64,000 bases of DNA from Dokdonella koreensis DS-123 (lineage in GTDB: Bacteria > Pseudomonadota > Gammaproteobacteria > Xanthomonadales > Rhodanobacteraceae), in NCBI RefSeq assembly GCF_001632775.1, contig NZ_CP015249.1:224686-288685 (forward strand), read 5' to 3'. Below the pieces are notes generated by a model. The model searched no databases, was not told the origin of the DNA, and saw only the letters and a list, made by a program, of their open reading frames with translations. Shown here piece after piece: positions 16,481 to 25,584 of the stretch. The position numbers and the translations under genes are program-made. Each line of letters opens with the position of its first letter. The first letter of the stretch is position 1.

Positions 16481-17571
16481 GCACGGCGGTCGCTCCGGCG
16501 CCGCTTTCGCGGCGGATGGGTGTGGTCGAGCGCCACCTGACCCTGTGGGTGGCGCTGTGCATCGTCGCCGGTACCGGCCTGGGGTACCTGTTTCCCGCCG
16601 CCTTCGCCGCCCTCGGCGCGATGGAAGCCGCCAAGGTCAACCTGCCGATCGCCGCCCTGGTCTGGCTGATGATCGTTCCGATGCTGCTGAAGATCGACTA
16701 CGGCGCGATGAGCCGGGTCCGGCAGCACTGGCGGGGCATCGGCGTGACGGTGTTCGTGAACTGGGCCGTGAAGCCCTTCTCGATGGCCCTGCTGGGCTGG
16801 TTGTTCATCCGCCACGTGTTCGCCCCGTACCTGCCCGCCGACCAGCTCGACGCCTACCTCGCCGGCTTGATCCTGCTCGCGGCGGCGCCGTGCACGGCGA
16901 TGGTCTTCGTCTGGAGCCACCTGTGCGACGGCGATCCGCAGTTCACGCTGAGCCAGGTGGCGCTGAACGACCTCGTCATGGTGGTGGCCTTCGCGCCGAT
17001 CGTCGCGTTGCTGCTGGGGTTCTCCTCGATCACCGTGCCCTGGCCCACCCTGCTGACCTCGGTCGGGCTCTACATCGTGGCGCCGGTCCTGGTGGCCGCC
17101 GGCCTGCGCCGGCGGCTGCTGCGGCGGGGCGGCGAGGCCGCCGTGCAGGCCGTCCTGAAGCGCCTGGGGCCGTTGTCGCTCGCCGCGCTGCTGGTCACGC
17201 TGGTGTTGCTGTTCGGCTTCCAGGGCGGCCGGATCGTCGCGCAGCCGCTGGTCATCGCGATGCTGGCGGTACCGATCCTGATCCAGGTGTACTTCAACGC
17301 GGGCCTGTCGTACGGACTCAACCGCCGGCTGGGTGTCGCCCACTGCGTGGCGGGCCCTTCGGCCCTGATCGGGGCCAGCAACTTCTTCGAGCTCGCGGTG
17401 GCCACTGCCATCGGCCTGTTCGGCGTCCACTCCGGCGCCGCGCTCGCGACCGTGGTCGGCGTCCTGGTCGAGGTGCCGGTCATGTTGTCCGTCGTCCGCA
17501 TCGTCAACGCGTCCAAGGGCTGGTACGAGCGCGCAGCCCCGTCCCCTTCTCCCTCCGAGGTGCCTCCATGA
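16477..17571 (+). CDS. acr3: ACR3-family arsenite efflux transporter
   Basis: A 364-residue inner-membrane protein with about ten hydrophobic helices, of the ACR3/ArsB-BASS superfamily, exporting arsenite. Family marks are V-N-W-A-V-K-P-F-S-M-A, the essential-Cys helix A-A-P-C-T-A-M-V-F-V-W-S, L-N-D-L-V-M-V, and G-A-S-N-F-F-E-L-A-V-A-T-A. The length is usual. Start overlaps the arsR stop and stop overlaps the arsC start, each by ATGA. Confidence 0.96.
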   Translation: MSTAVAPAPLSRRMGVVERHLTLWVALCIVAGTGLGYLFPAAFAALGAMEAAKVNLPIAALVWLMIVPMLLKIDYGAMSRVRQHWRGIGVTVFVNWAVKPFSMALLGWLFIRHVFAPYLPADQLDAYLAGLILLAAAPCTAMVFVWSHLCDGDPQFTLSQVALNDLVMVVAFAPIVALLLGFSSITVPWPTLLTSVGLYIVAPVLVAAGLRRRLLRRGGEAAVQAVLKRLGPLSLAALLVTLVLLFGFQGGRIVAQPLVIAMLAVPILIQVYFNAGLSYGLNRRLGVAHCVAGPSALIGASNFFELAVATAIGLFGVHSGAALATVVGVLVEVPVMLSVVRIVNASKGWYERAAPSPSPSEVPP

Positions 17572-18062
17572 ATCGCCGCTACAACCTGTTGTTCCTGTGC
17601 ACCGGCAACTCGGCGCGCAGCATCCTGGCCGAGGCCGTGGCCAACCACCTGGGCAAGGACCGCTTCCGCGCCTACAGCGCCGGCAGCCTGCCGCGAGGCC
17701 AGGTCCATCCGATGGCCCTGCAGGTCCTGCGGGAAGCGGGCCTGCCGACCGACGGCCTGCGCAGCAAGGCCTGGGACGAGTTCGCCGTCCCCGGCGCGCC
17801 GGAAATGGACTTGGTGGTCACCGTCTGCGATCGGGCGGCCGGCGAGGTCTGCCCGATCTGGCCGGGACAGCCGATCACCGCGCACTGGGGCATCGAGGAT
17901 CCGGCCGAGGCCGACGGCTCGCCCGAGCAGGTCCACAAGGCGTTCAGCACGGCGTTGCGCGTGCTCCAGCACCGCCTGTCGCTGCTGATGGCGCTGCCGG
18001 TCGAGGCGCTGGACCGCCTCGCCTTGGAAACCCGCGTGCGCCAGATCGGCCGCTCGGACTGA
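17568..18062 (+). CDS. arsC: Arsenate reductase, low-molecular-weight phosphatase type
   Basis: A 164-residue reductase of arsenate to arsenite. The LMW-PTP P-loop C-T-G-N-S-A-R-S (CX5R) starts at residue 11, and the second redox pair is V-C-D-R-A-A-G-E-V-C-P-I-W-P-G, as in thioredoxin-coupled ArsC. It supplies arsenite to the Acr3 pump encoded just before it. The ATG overlaps the acr3 stop. It converges with the large gene ending at 18104, with 41 bases between. Confidence 0.95.
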   Translation: MNRRYNLLFLCTGNSARSILAEAVANHLGKDRFRAYSAGSLPRGQVHPMALQVLREAGLPTDGLRSKAWDEFAVPGAPEMDLVVTVCDRAAGEVCPIWPGQPITAHWGIEDPAEADGSPEQVHKAFSTALRVLQHRLSLLMALPVEALDRLALETRVRQIGRSD

Positions 18063-18103
18063 GGCGGTCCGCGCGACCGGTCCGGCATCAGCGGCGAAGC
18101 GGG

Positions 18104-21100
18104 CTATTCGCGGCTCTTGCGGAACACCTTGGTGCCGAAGAACAACAGCGAGATCGGCACGGCGATCCAGGCGTAGAGAGACACCAGCGACGCCAGCGCA
18201 TCCATCCGGATCCGTGTGGACCGGCCGGTCCACGCGGGCAGCGCGATCGGCCGGTGCGCGGCCTTCCAATCCTCGTGGCTGAGCACGTCGATCACCGGCA
18301 CGGTATGGCGCAGGGCCAGATAGAGCCCATCGACGGCGCTCCAGCTGTAGCCGAGAAGCACGGGAGTGAGCTGTTCACAGGATGGAACCGCCGGGTGCAT
18401 CGGACCGGAGGCGGGAAGTGTGAGATCCGGCGGCAACAGGCTCCGGCAATCGCCCCCCGATGCTTGAATCAGGTCCGACGTCGGTGCGACGTTCTCGGAC
18501 TGGGAAAACAGCACGGCAAGTACGGCAAAGCACAGCAGCAGCGGCAGCAGCGGACGCCAGGGGCGGGTCCCGTAGGACAGCGTCATGCACGACAGGCTGT
18601 CGAACGCCTTGCGCACGCGGCTCAGATGACGCCGCCCTTGCGTGCGCATCGCGCGATAGATCTCGTTGGCCGAAGCGTCCAGCCCCTGGTTGCGCAGGGA
18701 CGACTCCACGGCGATCCAGACGCCGCGATCGACCGGCTCCATCTTCGAAAGCACGTCGATGTAGTCCTTGGCGGTGGGATCGGTCCAATGGGACGCCGCG
18801 TCCTGGTGCCCGAAGCACCAGCGCTCGACCTTGATGGCCGTGAGGTCGATCGTCGAGGGCGTCGGGCGGATGATCTCCAGGCGGCTCAGCTGCGCGCGCT
18901 CGAGAACCACGCTGGACTCCGCGTTGGTCAGGTTCTCGCCGGTCAGCGCCAGCTTGCTGGCCTTGACGGCGGAGAGGTCGAGCTGACCCTCGACGCGGGC
19001 ATGGCTGCTTGCGGAAGCATCCGAACCCACGGCCTCCTGGACCAGCAGCAGGTCTCCCTTGATGTCGGCATCGCGCAGGTTCAGCCGGCCATTGCCGGTC
19101 GCCCAGATCGGCAGCTCCGATCCGCGACCCTTGGGCGCGTCCAGGAGCGTGCGCACGAACAGGCCGGTCAGGTTGACGTCGCCCTTGCAGAGGATCTTCT
19201 CGAAGTCCGCCTCGACGCACTGCGTCTGCAGGCCACGCTGGATACCCCGCGTCGTGGGCTGGTTCGACTCCAGGTTGAAGTCGATGTCGATCTCGCTGTC
19301 GGCCACGATCAGCCGGCCGAACACGCACAGGTCGCGCAGGTGCAGCGAGCCCTCGAAGCGGTTGGCCCGCAGGAGGACGTCACCGCCGACGATGCGCTCG
19401 GTCCTAGGGCGGGCACCGTGTTCTTCGTCTTCCAACTGGTCCAGGAAGCTGCGCACGGCCGGGATGCTGCGGTCGAGCTCTTCGTGATCGAGACGGAACG
19501 ACTCGGCCAGGCTTCGATGCTCGGGCAGCGTGGTGAAATGGCCGCCTACGGTGGAGTTCTCGATCTGGATGCCGATCCGGTCGGGCTGGTCCAGCCAGCG
19601 GACGAACCGCTTGAACAGCATGCCCGGCAACCCGCCGACCCGGATCGAATGCAGCCTGACGTCATCCTCGACCGTTACGTTGCGCATGGCCAATCCGCGC
19701 ATCCGGGTGGTCGCTACGTCGATGCGCCCATCCTTGCGCAGGACTAAGGCGGGTAGAACGTACAGGCAGCCGAGCGTGCCGGTGATGAACTCGAACCGCC
19801 CTTCGATCTCGGCGCCGGAAAGCTCGATGCCGCCGATCGTCGCGCCGGAGAAGACGATGTCGCCTCCACAGCGCAGCAGGTACTCCGACAGATACGCCGA
19901 GTTGCGCGAGCCGGTGCCGAAGAACCGGCGTATCGACGCAAAGGCGAGGTCGATGGTCTCGCCGACACGTGTCTGGGTGAACAGCACATCGCCGTCGATG
20001 TCGACTGCACGAAGCGTGAGGCGGCCACCGAGTTCGGCGCGGAAGAACCGAAGATACTTTCCGATCCTGGCATGACTGAGATCCACGTAACCGCGTCCGG
20101 CGACCGGTACCGCTTGGTCACCGAGGCGCAGGTGCGAGAAGCCCGCTTCCTCGCACACCAGGCTGCTGGCGGCGATTGCCTGCACGTCCAGGCAGGTACA
20201 TCCCTCGGACGTGCCGTCGTCGATGGTGCCCTCCCCATCGTTGCCGAAGATGCACACCTGCCCCACGCGCGCGCTGCCGACGTCGATGAGCTGGTGGCAC
20301 CACAATCCGGAAAACCGCAGGTCCCGGCCCACGCGCGCGCGCGGCAGGGTGATTGCACCGGTGACGAGCGTCCGGATCCAGTTCCCGGCGTTCTGGCGAG
20401 CGGCGCCGATCACCAGCGAGCCGCCTACCGAGATGCCAGAGAAGTCGATGTCGCATCGGTCCTGGACGAGCGCATTGGAGACGTTCTGGAACGACTCGGT
20501 GCCGCCTGCCTTCATCTGTGGCACGCGCCGGAACGCGGCGTCCGCGACCTGCTTGGCGAGCGTGCACGCGAGCACCTCCAGCTCGCCGCCGACGTCGGCC
20601 TGCACGGCACGCAGGCTTCCTTGCATCTGGCAATCGACGAATCGCACCGAGCCGGTGGCATTCACGCCGGAAAGATCGACGGCGACACCCGGCTGATCCG
20701 GAATGGGTTCGAAGATGCAGCCTTCGAAATGCACCGACGCCAGTTTCTTCCCCTGGAGGGACAGGCCGGAGCGGAAACGGCATCCCCGGAACACGCGGTC
20801 ATGCGCCGGATTTGCCAGGCTCGCGATCGATGGGGCGCTGTCGAAGTCGTAGCCCTCGAAGATCTCCGCACCGTTCTCGATTCTGGGCGCACGCACGCGA
20901 TCGGGCGGGGGCGCTGTCGGCGTTTCGTCCGATGGCGGACTGGCGACGGGTGGGGGCGCCGTGGCGCCGTTCCACACGCGATGAGGTGGTGCGCGAAGGC
21001 TCCGCACCTCCGGCGCGACAGGCGCCTGCAGCGCTTCGTCGTCGACCATGCCGATCTTGCCGCTCGGGCTCACCGCGAACTCCGCCCGGAACACGGTACT

Positions 21101-22381
21101 TCCGTAGATCAGTAGCGCTTCGCGCCGGAACGTGGCTTCTTCGGTGTCGGAGCCGGGATGTCGGCCGGTGTCGCGCATCCGCTCCAGCAGGCCGGAATCA
21201 TCGATTGCGCTCGCCACCGATGCCGGCATCGCCTCGGTCAGCTCGATCCGGTGTAGTCGATCAGGCGCGAAGAAAGGACCTTCGTCACCTTCCACGGCCC
21301 AGCAGAAGAAGCGGATGTACGCCGCCACCCGGTCGCCGGCCGCATCGCCGGCCGCATCGCCGGCCTCATCTTGGGGTGCGGCAGGGTCGAGATCGATTTC
21401 CGTGCTTCCGTCGGCGAGCACGGCCTCGTTTGCGCCGTGGATCGGCGCGCTGCTCCCGTTGAGCCAATGGAACTCCCAACCCTTCCCGGTCTGTCGCAGG
21501 CGCCCCAGGCAATAGCCGGTCTGCGCCGTCCCGTCGGCATTGGCCACGATCGTTTCGAACAGCCGAAAGGTGCGGTAGAAGGGCAGCGGTATGGAGCGCA
21601 CGATCACCTGCGATCGGTCTCGTTCTTCCTCGCCGATACCGAAACCGTCGAGCAGGTTCGCGTATGGCTCGGGTATCGCCTCGACCGACGGAGTGTCGTC
21701 GAGGCCACCGCGGGATCGTGCGGGGGGTATCCATTTTGTCGGCCAGGCATCGACGAAATGGGGCGTCGCCACGCGAGCGAGTGAAACGCCTCGGTGCACG
21801 GCTCGCGCATCGGCCGGTGCGATGCCTTCCACGGTTTCGCGCCAGCCGCTTTCGGGCTGCGCGAAGACGATGCCGCTTCCCGGTCGGACGAAGATGCGCG
21901 CGGATGCTGCGCGGGGTTTCTGCAGGTCTGCCTGGTCGAACAATTGCACTTGCACGGTGAAGCCGCCGTTCTCGGGGATGGCGGTGATGGCCTGGTCCGA
22001 AGGTCCGGCAAGGCTGAACCGGCGCTTGTGTCGACGATCGTGCAGGAACGCCAGTCGGAAGCGTACGTAGTCGGCTGCCTGGCGATCCGAGGACAGCACC
22101 AGCGGCGCCACGCGATCGATCCGCTCGATCGCGGTTCCCTGTGGATCGACGATCCAGGCCTGCGCGGCCGCCAGGTCGGCCACGCACCAGTAGGGGGGAG
22201 CATCGCCGGGATCATCGGCGCGTACCGCCAGCAGGACATATCCGGGATAGAACGGCAGCTGATGTGCCGCCTCGATCCGCGGATCGGAGACTTGCGGGTA
22301 GTAGCGCTGGATCTCGTGAGCGATGCGGCGGGTCTCGTCCTCGGCCAGATCGGCCGGTGCAAGGAAATCGAATCCTGTCAC
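18104..22381 (-). CDS. Giant beta-helix-like membrane protein of unknown function
   Basis: 1,425 residues from a GTG at 22381 preceded by GGGGGAGG; an open frame continues upstream but as low-complexity basic sequence. N-terminal part (1-460): two loosely repeated units (Y-V-R-F-R-L-A-F-L and Y-I-R-F-F-C-W-A-V-E-G-D-E-G-P-F) plus a short G-D-A-A tandem. A Pro-rich linker at about 466-490 is followed by ~700 residues of short beta-strand repeats of the type G-x-L-x-L-x-x-x-x-I-x-G-D-V-x-L, as in pentapeptide-like or bactofilin-like solenoids. The C-terminus has two membrane helices (about 1277-1294 and 1396-1416) around L-R-H-T-V-P-V-I-D. I recall similar architecture in proteins mislabelled membrane oxidoreductases; I see no redox motif. 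A lipoprotein gene lies just upstream. Confidence 0.8.
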   Translation of the reverse strand: MTGFDFLAPADLAEDETRRIAHEIQRYYPQVSDPRIEAAHQLPFYPGYVLLAVRADDPGDAPPYWCVADLAAAQAWIVDPQGTAIERIDRVAPLVLSSDRQAADYVRFRLAFLHDRRHKRRFSLAGPSDQAITAIPENGGFTVQVQLFDQADLQKPRAASARIFVRPGSGIVFAQPESGWRETVEGIAPADARAVHRGVSLARVATPHFVDAWPTKWIPPARSRGGLDDTPSVEAIPEPYANLLDGFGIGEEERDRSQVIVRSIPLPFYRTFRLFETIVANADGTAQTGYCLGRLRQTGKGWEFHWLNGSSAPIHGANEAVLADGSTEIDLDPAAPQDEAGDAAGDAAGDRVAAYIRFFCWAVEGDEGPFFAPDRLHRIELTEAMPASVASAIDDSGLLERMRDTGRHPGSDTEEATFRREALLIYGSTVFRAEFAVSPSGKIGMVDDEALQAPVAPEVRSLRAPPHRVWNGATAPPPVASPPSDETPTAPPPDRVRAPRIENGAEIFEGYDFDSAPSIASLANPAHDRVFRGCRFRSGLSLQGKKLASVHFEGCIFEPIPDQPGVAVDLSGVNATGSVRFVDCQMQGSLRAVQADVGGELEVLACTLAKQVADAAFRRVPQMKAGGTESFQNVSNALVQDRCDIDFSGISVGGSLVIGAARQNAGNWIRTLVTGAITLPRARVGRDLRFSGLWCHQLIDVGSARVGQVCIFGNDGEGTIDDGTSEGCTCLDVQAIAASSLVCEEAGFSHLRLGDQAVPVAGRGYVDLSHARIGKYLRFFRAELGGRLTLRAVDIDGDVLFTQTRVGETIDLAFASIRRFFGTGSRNSAYLSEYLLRCGGDIVFSGATIGGIELSGAEIEGRFEFITGTLGCLYVLPALVLRKDGRIDVATTRMRGLAMRNVTVEDDVRLHSIRVGGLPGMLFKRFVRWLDQPDRIGIQIENSTVGGHFTTLPEHRSLAESFRLDHEELDRSIPAVRSFLDQLEDEEHGARPRTERIVGGDVLLRANRFEGSLHLRDLCVFGRLIVADSEIDIDFNLESNQPTTRGIQRGLQTQCVEADFEKILCKGDVNLTGLFVRTLLDAPKGRGSELPIWATGNGRLNLRDADIKGDLLLVQEAVGSDASASSHARVEGQLDLSAVKASKLALTGENLTNAESSVVLERAQLSRLEIIRPTPSTIDLTAIKVERWCFGHQDAASHWTDPTAKDYIDVLSKMEPVDRGVWIAVESSLRNQGLDASANEIYRAMRTQGRRHLSRVRKAFDSLSCMTLSYGTRPWRPLLPLLLCFAVLAVLFSQSENVAPTSDLIQASGGDCRSLLPPDLTLPASGPMHPAVPSCEQLTPVLLGYSWSAVDGLYLALRHTVPVIDVLSHEDWKAAHRPIALPAWTGRSTRIRMDALASLVSLYAWIAVPISLLFFGTKVFRKSRE

Positions 22382-22443
22382 GGTGCCTCCCCCTGATTTG
22401 AAGCTGCCTGATGCGAGCCTACCGCCGGCGACACGCTTTCGCT

Positions 22444-22469
22444 GCGCCGGCGTCCTTCGATGCCGGCGC
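22444..22469 (-). terminator. Hairpin between the lipoprotein gene and the giant gene
   Basis: GCGCCGGC (22444-22451) and GCCGGCGC (22462-22469) pair around a 10-base loop. It lies about 20-45 bases past the lipoprotein stop (22491) in the direction of transcription, without a T run. It may attenuate or stabilise rather than end the transcript. Confidence 0.35.
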
Positions 22470-22490
22470 CGGCCCGGTGAGGGGCCAACC

Positions 22491-23135
22491 CTAGCGGCCC
22501 TGCAATGCCTTGGCCGATTTCTCCTCCTTCTTCCGGGCGTCCCTCTGTATCGCAATGAGCGCCCCCATCACGCTGCCCGCATGATGGTAGTCAATGATGT
22601 CGTTGAACGCCGAGATGGGCGGGTAGGAGGCCATGTCCTCGGACATGGCGGTGACTATCTCCAGTAGCTTCTCCTTGCGGTTGGCATCCATCTGCGCGAT
22701 CAGGGCGGAGACGGTCTGGGCGAAGAGGTAGTTCTTGTCGTAGATGCCCTGGCTTCCGGTCACCAGGGCGATGCCCGCAAGGTAGTGGTCCTTGACGCCG
22801 GCGGATGTCGTCAACGTTCCCGCCACGGTCATCGCCAGCGTCAGGGTGTCGGCGATGCTCGATGCGTGCTTGCGGTTGGCGACGAAATCGTGCTTGAACT
22901 CCGAGTACCGGAGGTCCACGGCCGAGATCAGCCGGGTCACCAGTTCGTTGCGTTCTTCCTTGGTGTCGGTCGGCCCGAGTGCAGCGAGCCGCTCCAGTTC
23001 CTTCCCACTCTCGAAAGCGACGTAGGCCTGTTCCGGATTGAACGGCAGCTTGGGCGCTCCCCTGAATCCGGTGGCGCAGCCGCTGAAGCAGAGCGTTCCG
23101 AGCAAAGCCGACGCGACGACGGTTCTTGCGGTCAT
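22491..23135 (-). CDS. Lipoprotein of unknown function, upstream of the giant membrane protein
   Basis: A 214-residue protein with a lipoprotein signal: M-T-A-R-T-V-V-A-S-A-L-L-G-T-L-C-F-S-G-C, with the lipobox Cys at 20. The mature part is mostly helical, with charged segments and a hydrophobic helix in the middle (T-L-A-M-T-V-A-G-T-L-T-T, then H-Y-L-A-G-I-A-L-V). It ends in the basic, charged R-D-A-R-K-K-E-E-K-S-A-K. AGGGG lies 10 bases before the ATG at 23135. It is 109 bp ahead of the giant gene on the same strand, so they probably form one unit. I do not recognise the family. Confidence 0.75.
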   Translation of the reverse strand: MTARTVVASALLGTLCFSGCATGFRGAPKLPFNPEQAYVAFESGKELERLAALGPTDTKEERNELVTRLISAVDLRYSEFKHDFVANRKHASSIADTLTLAMTVAGTLTTSAGVKDHYLAGIALVTGSQGIYDKNYLFAQTVSALIAQMDANRKEKLLEIVTAMSEDMASYPPISAFNDIIDYHHAGSVMGALIAIQRDARKKEEKSAKALQGR

Positions 23136-23592
23136 GACGCAATTCCCCTGGTGGTTGCCTGCCTTCTTCGCCGTGGCATGGCCACCGCCCGCGCTCGTGC
23201 ACGGAACAGCGCGATGAACCCGCCAGCGACTCCCCTTGCGATCGACGGCGCCGATGCGCGTCGCGGCTACGGCCGGCGGTTGATGGCCGGCCTGTAGCGT
23301 CCCCGCGCCGACTATGGGTATCGATGGCTCGCCTGTCTGTAGGAAACGGGCTCTTGGGGGCGTAGGAAATTTCCTACGGACGACCCATGGCCAGGTCCGG
23401 CGCCTCGCCGGGCTTTTCGCCCTTGCCGCAGGTGCATCCGCGTCCCGCAACGGCAGCGCCGGCAGCCTGGGCGCAGGCACCCGGCCGGTAGGACGGGAGT
23501 GCCGGCCCGGTGCGCTGTCGCGCGCGTTGGGGTTTCCGCCGCCTTCCTGCGTAGCAGGTCTCCAGTAGAGATCATCTGCCCAGGAGCCGCTC
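23136..23592. other. Divergent intergenic region with operator candidate
   Basis: 457 bases between the lipoprotein gene (leftward) and the beta-propeller gene (rightward), with no supported gene. It contains the perfect palindrome at 23361-23378, a half-site CTGTAGGAAAC nearby (about 23337), and CCTGCGTAGCAGG close to the start of the rightward gene. Confidence 0.5.
23361..23378. promoter_or_regulatory. Perfect 18-bp palindrome, candidate operator
   Basis: CGTAGGAAATTTCCTACG reads the same on both strands. A further half-site, TGTAGGAAAC, lies about 25 bp to the left, which is about the spacing of cooperative operator sites. It stands between two divergent genes for envelope or secreted proteins. 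The binding protein is unknown. Confidence 0.55.
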
Positions 23593-24912
23593 GTGAACCC
23601 TCGCCTTCTCGTCGCCCGTCCGTACCAGGCCCTTGTGGCCCTGGCCGCCTGCACCGTCGCCCTGCCGGCCCCGGCGGTCGAGCGTATCAGCGTCTCGACC
23701 ACCGGCGCGCAGGGCAATTCGCAGAGCCGCTTCCCGGTGATCTCGGGCAACGGCCGCTATGTCGCCTTCGCCAGCGATGCCAGCACCCTGGTCCCCGGTG
23801 ATACCAACAACGCCACCGACGTCTTCGTAAGGGATCGCGTGCTGGGCACCACGACCCGCGTCAGCCTGACCGCCGCCGGTGCGCAGAGCGTGGGGGCCAG
23901 CAACTATCCGTCGATCTCCGGCGACGGTTCGCGGATCGCCTTCACCTCCTACGGTGGCCTGCTGCCCGACTCGGGCTTCCTCAACTGCTACCTGCTCGAT
24001 CGCGCTGCCGGCACGGTGTCGATGATCGACCGCCGCCCCAGCGGCCAGCCGGCCACCACCGTCTGCCAGCCGCCGACGCTGAGCTACGACGGGCGCCGCG
24101 CCGCCTTCGGCAGCCGCGACAACGGCTTGGTCGCCGGCGACACCAACGGCTGGGCCGACGTCTTCATTCGCGACCTGCCGACCGCCACGACCTACCGTGT
24201 CGGCCTGGGGCCCGGCGGCGTGCAGGGCAACCAGGACGTCGACAACGTGCGTATCGCGGCCGGCGGCGATCACGCCATCTACACCAGCACCGCGAGCAAC
24301 CTGGTGCCGGGCGATACCAACGGCGTGCGTGACGCCTTCGTGGCCGGCCTGGACGGTTCGACCCGCCGCATCAGCCTCGGGCCGGTGAGCACCCAGCCGA
24401 ACGCCGAGGTCGGCAACATCGTGGCGACGAACTGGGACGGCAGCATCGTCGCGTTCTCCACCACCGCCTCGAACATGCCCGACTGGGCGCCGTTTGCCGA
24501 GAGCACGCTGTACGTGCGCCTGCCTGGCAGCGATACGACGGTCGCGATCAGCGTGCCGCTCTCCACGTCGCTGCCGCGCGAGGGCTTCAACGAGGAGCCG
24601 GACTTCTCGGCCACCGGCCAGTACCTGGTGTTCTATTCGACCGACCAGCTGATACCGGGGCCCGACGTGACCAGCGGCATCTACGTGGTGGACCTGGTCG
24701 AGGGCCTGATCGCACTGGTCAGCCTGCTGCCCAACGGCCAGCCGGCCGGCGGCAATGCCGGCCCGCCGCGCATCAGCGCCGACGGCAGCGGCATCGTGTG
24801 GTACTCGACCAGCGCGGACCTGGTGCCGGGCGATACCAACGGCACCTGGGACGTGTTCTACGCGCGCAATCCGCTGTATCCGGAGCAGATCTTCGCCACC
24901 GGCTTCGAGTGA
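23593..24912 (+). CDS. Secreted PD40/TolB-like beta-propeller protein with C-terminal IFATGFE motif
   Basis: A 439-residue exported protein. The signal peptide runs to about residue 28 (A-L-V-A-L-A-A-C-T-V-A-L-P-A-P-A). About seven repeats follow of the kind P-x-I-S-G-x-G-R-Y-V-A-F-x-S-x-A-x-x-L-V-P-G-D-T-N-N-x-x-D-V-F-V-R-D, the WD40-like PD40 propeller blade. G-D-T-N resembles Ca-binding loops. The protein ends exactly in P-E-Q-I-F-A-T-G-F-E. No enzyme site is visible; a surface or binding role is inference. It is followed by the convergent trxC gene. Confidence 0.85.
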   Translation: MNPRLLVARPYQALVALAACTVALPAPAVERISVSTTGAQGNSQSRFPVISGNGRYVAFASDASTLVPGDTNNATDVFVRDRVLGTTTRVSLTAAGAQSVGASNYPSISGDGSRIAFTSYGGLLPDSGFLNCYLLDRAAGTVSMIDRRPSGQPATTVCQPPTLSYDGRRAAFGSRDNGLVAGDTNGWADVFIRDLPTATTYRVGLGPGGVQGNQDVDNVRIAAGGDHAIYTSTASNLVPGDTNGVRDAFVAGLDGSTRRISLGPVSTQPNAEVGNIVATNWDGSIVAFSTTASNMPDWAPFAESTLYVRLPGSDTTVAISVPLSTSLPREGFNEEPDFSATGQYLVFYSTDQLIPGPDVTSGIYVVDLVEGLIALVSLLPNGQPAGGNAGPPRISADGSGIVWYSTSADLVPGDTNGTWDVFYARNPLYPEQIFATGFE

Positions 24913-25076
24913 GATCGGCCCGGCGCCGGCGCGCAACCAGCCGGCGGCGTCGCGGGACGCCGGCCGGCACCGGCACGCCCGGGCGCACGCGCCGGGTCAT
25001 CACGCCGAAATCCTCGACCTGCGCCAGCGCCGGGCGGGTGGAGCCGGGCTCCCGCCCGGCGGCCGGGTTCCTCCAA

Positions 25077-25529
25077 TCAGCCGGGAAGCTGCTGGCGTAC
25101 CCACTGCACGATCGCCTGCGCCGGCAGCGCGCCGGCTTGGCGCGCGAGTTCGCGGCCGTGCAGGAAGACCGCCAGCGTAGGAATGCTGCGGATGCCGAAG
25201 CGTGCGCCCAGCGCCGGCTCCGCCTCGGTGTCGATCTTGGCCAGATGAACCTGCGGTTCCAGGATGGTCGCGGCCTGCGCGTAGGCCGGCGCCATCGTCC
25301 GGCACGGGCCGCACCACGGCGCCCAGAAATCGACGACCAGCGGCACATCGGCGCGCACTGCATGTGCGTCGAAATGCGCGGCAGCCAGGGCGAACGGCAC
25401 GCCGGCGAACAGGGTGTCGCGGCAGCGCCCGCAGACCGGGCGGTCGCCGAGCCGCTGCGCCGGCACGCGGTTGACGGCATGGCAGTGCGGGCAGGCCACC
25501 TGCAGCGGCGCTGGATCGGTACGGCTCAT
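25077..25529 (-). CDS. trxC: Thioredoxin 2
   Basis: A 150-residue cytosolic thioredoxin of TrxC type. The N-terminal zinc module has C13-P-H-C16 and C33-G-R-C36, and the thioredoxin fold has the redox site W-C-G-P-C at 72-76 and the cis-Pro loop S-I-P-T-L. It reduces disulfides and is often induced by peroxide; here it could also serve ArsC. It lies 55 bp behind a kinase gene on the same strand, so some read-through is likely. Confidence 0.95.
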   Translation of the reverse strand: MSRTDPAPLQVACPHCHAVNRVPAQRLGDRPVCGRCRDTLFAGVPFALAAAHFDAHAVRADVPLVVDFWAPWCGPCRTMAPAYAQAATILEPQVHLAKIDTEAEPALGARFGIRSIPTLAVFLHGRELARQAGALPAQAIVQWVRQQLPG

Positions 25530-25584
25530 CGGCGCGTTCTCCTGGACGGATGCGCCGCCCAGCGTAGCAGCGGCCGTGGCTGCG

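Noticed and set aside
21330..21365. Short tandem GCCGGCCGCATC repeat
   Set aside because: It encodes the in-frame G-D-A-A repeat of the giant protein and is too short to be a repeat array or CRISPR.
22382..22555. Longer N-terminus for the giant protein from an ATG at 22555
   Set aside because: It adds a low-complexity Arg-rich stretch, runs into the lipoprotein gene region and has no ribosome site, while the GTG at 22381 has GGGGGAGG.
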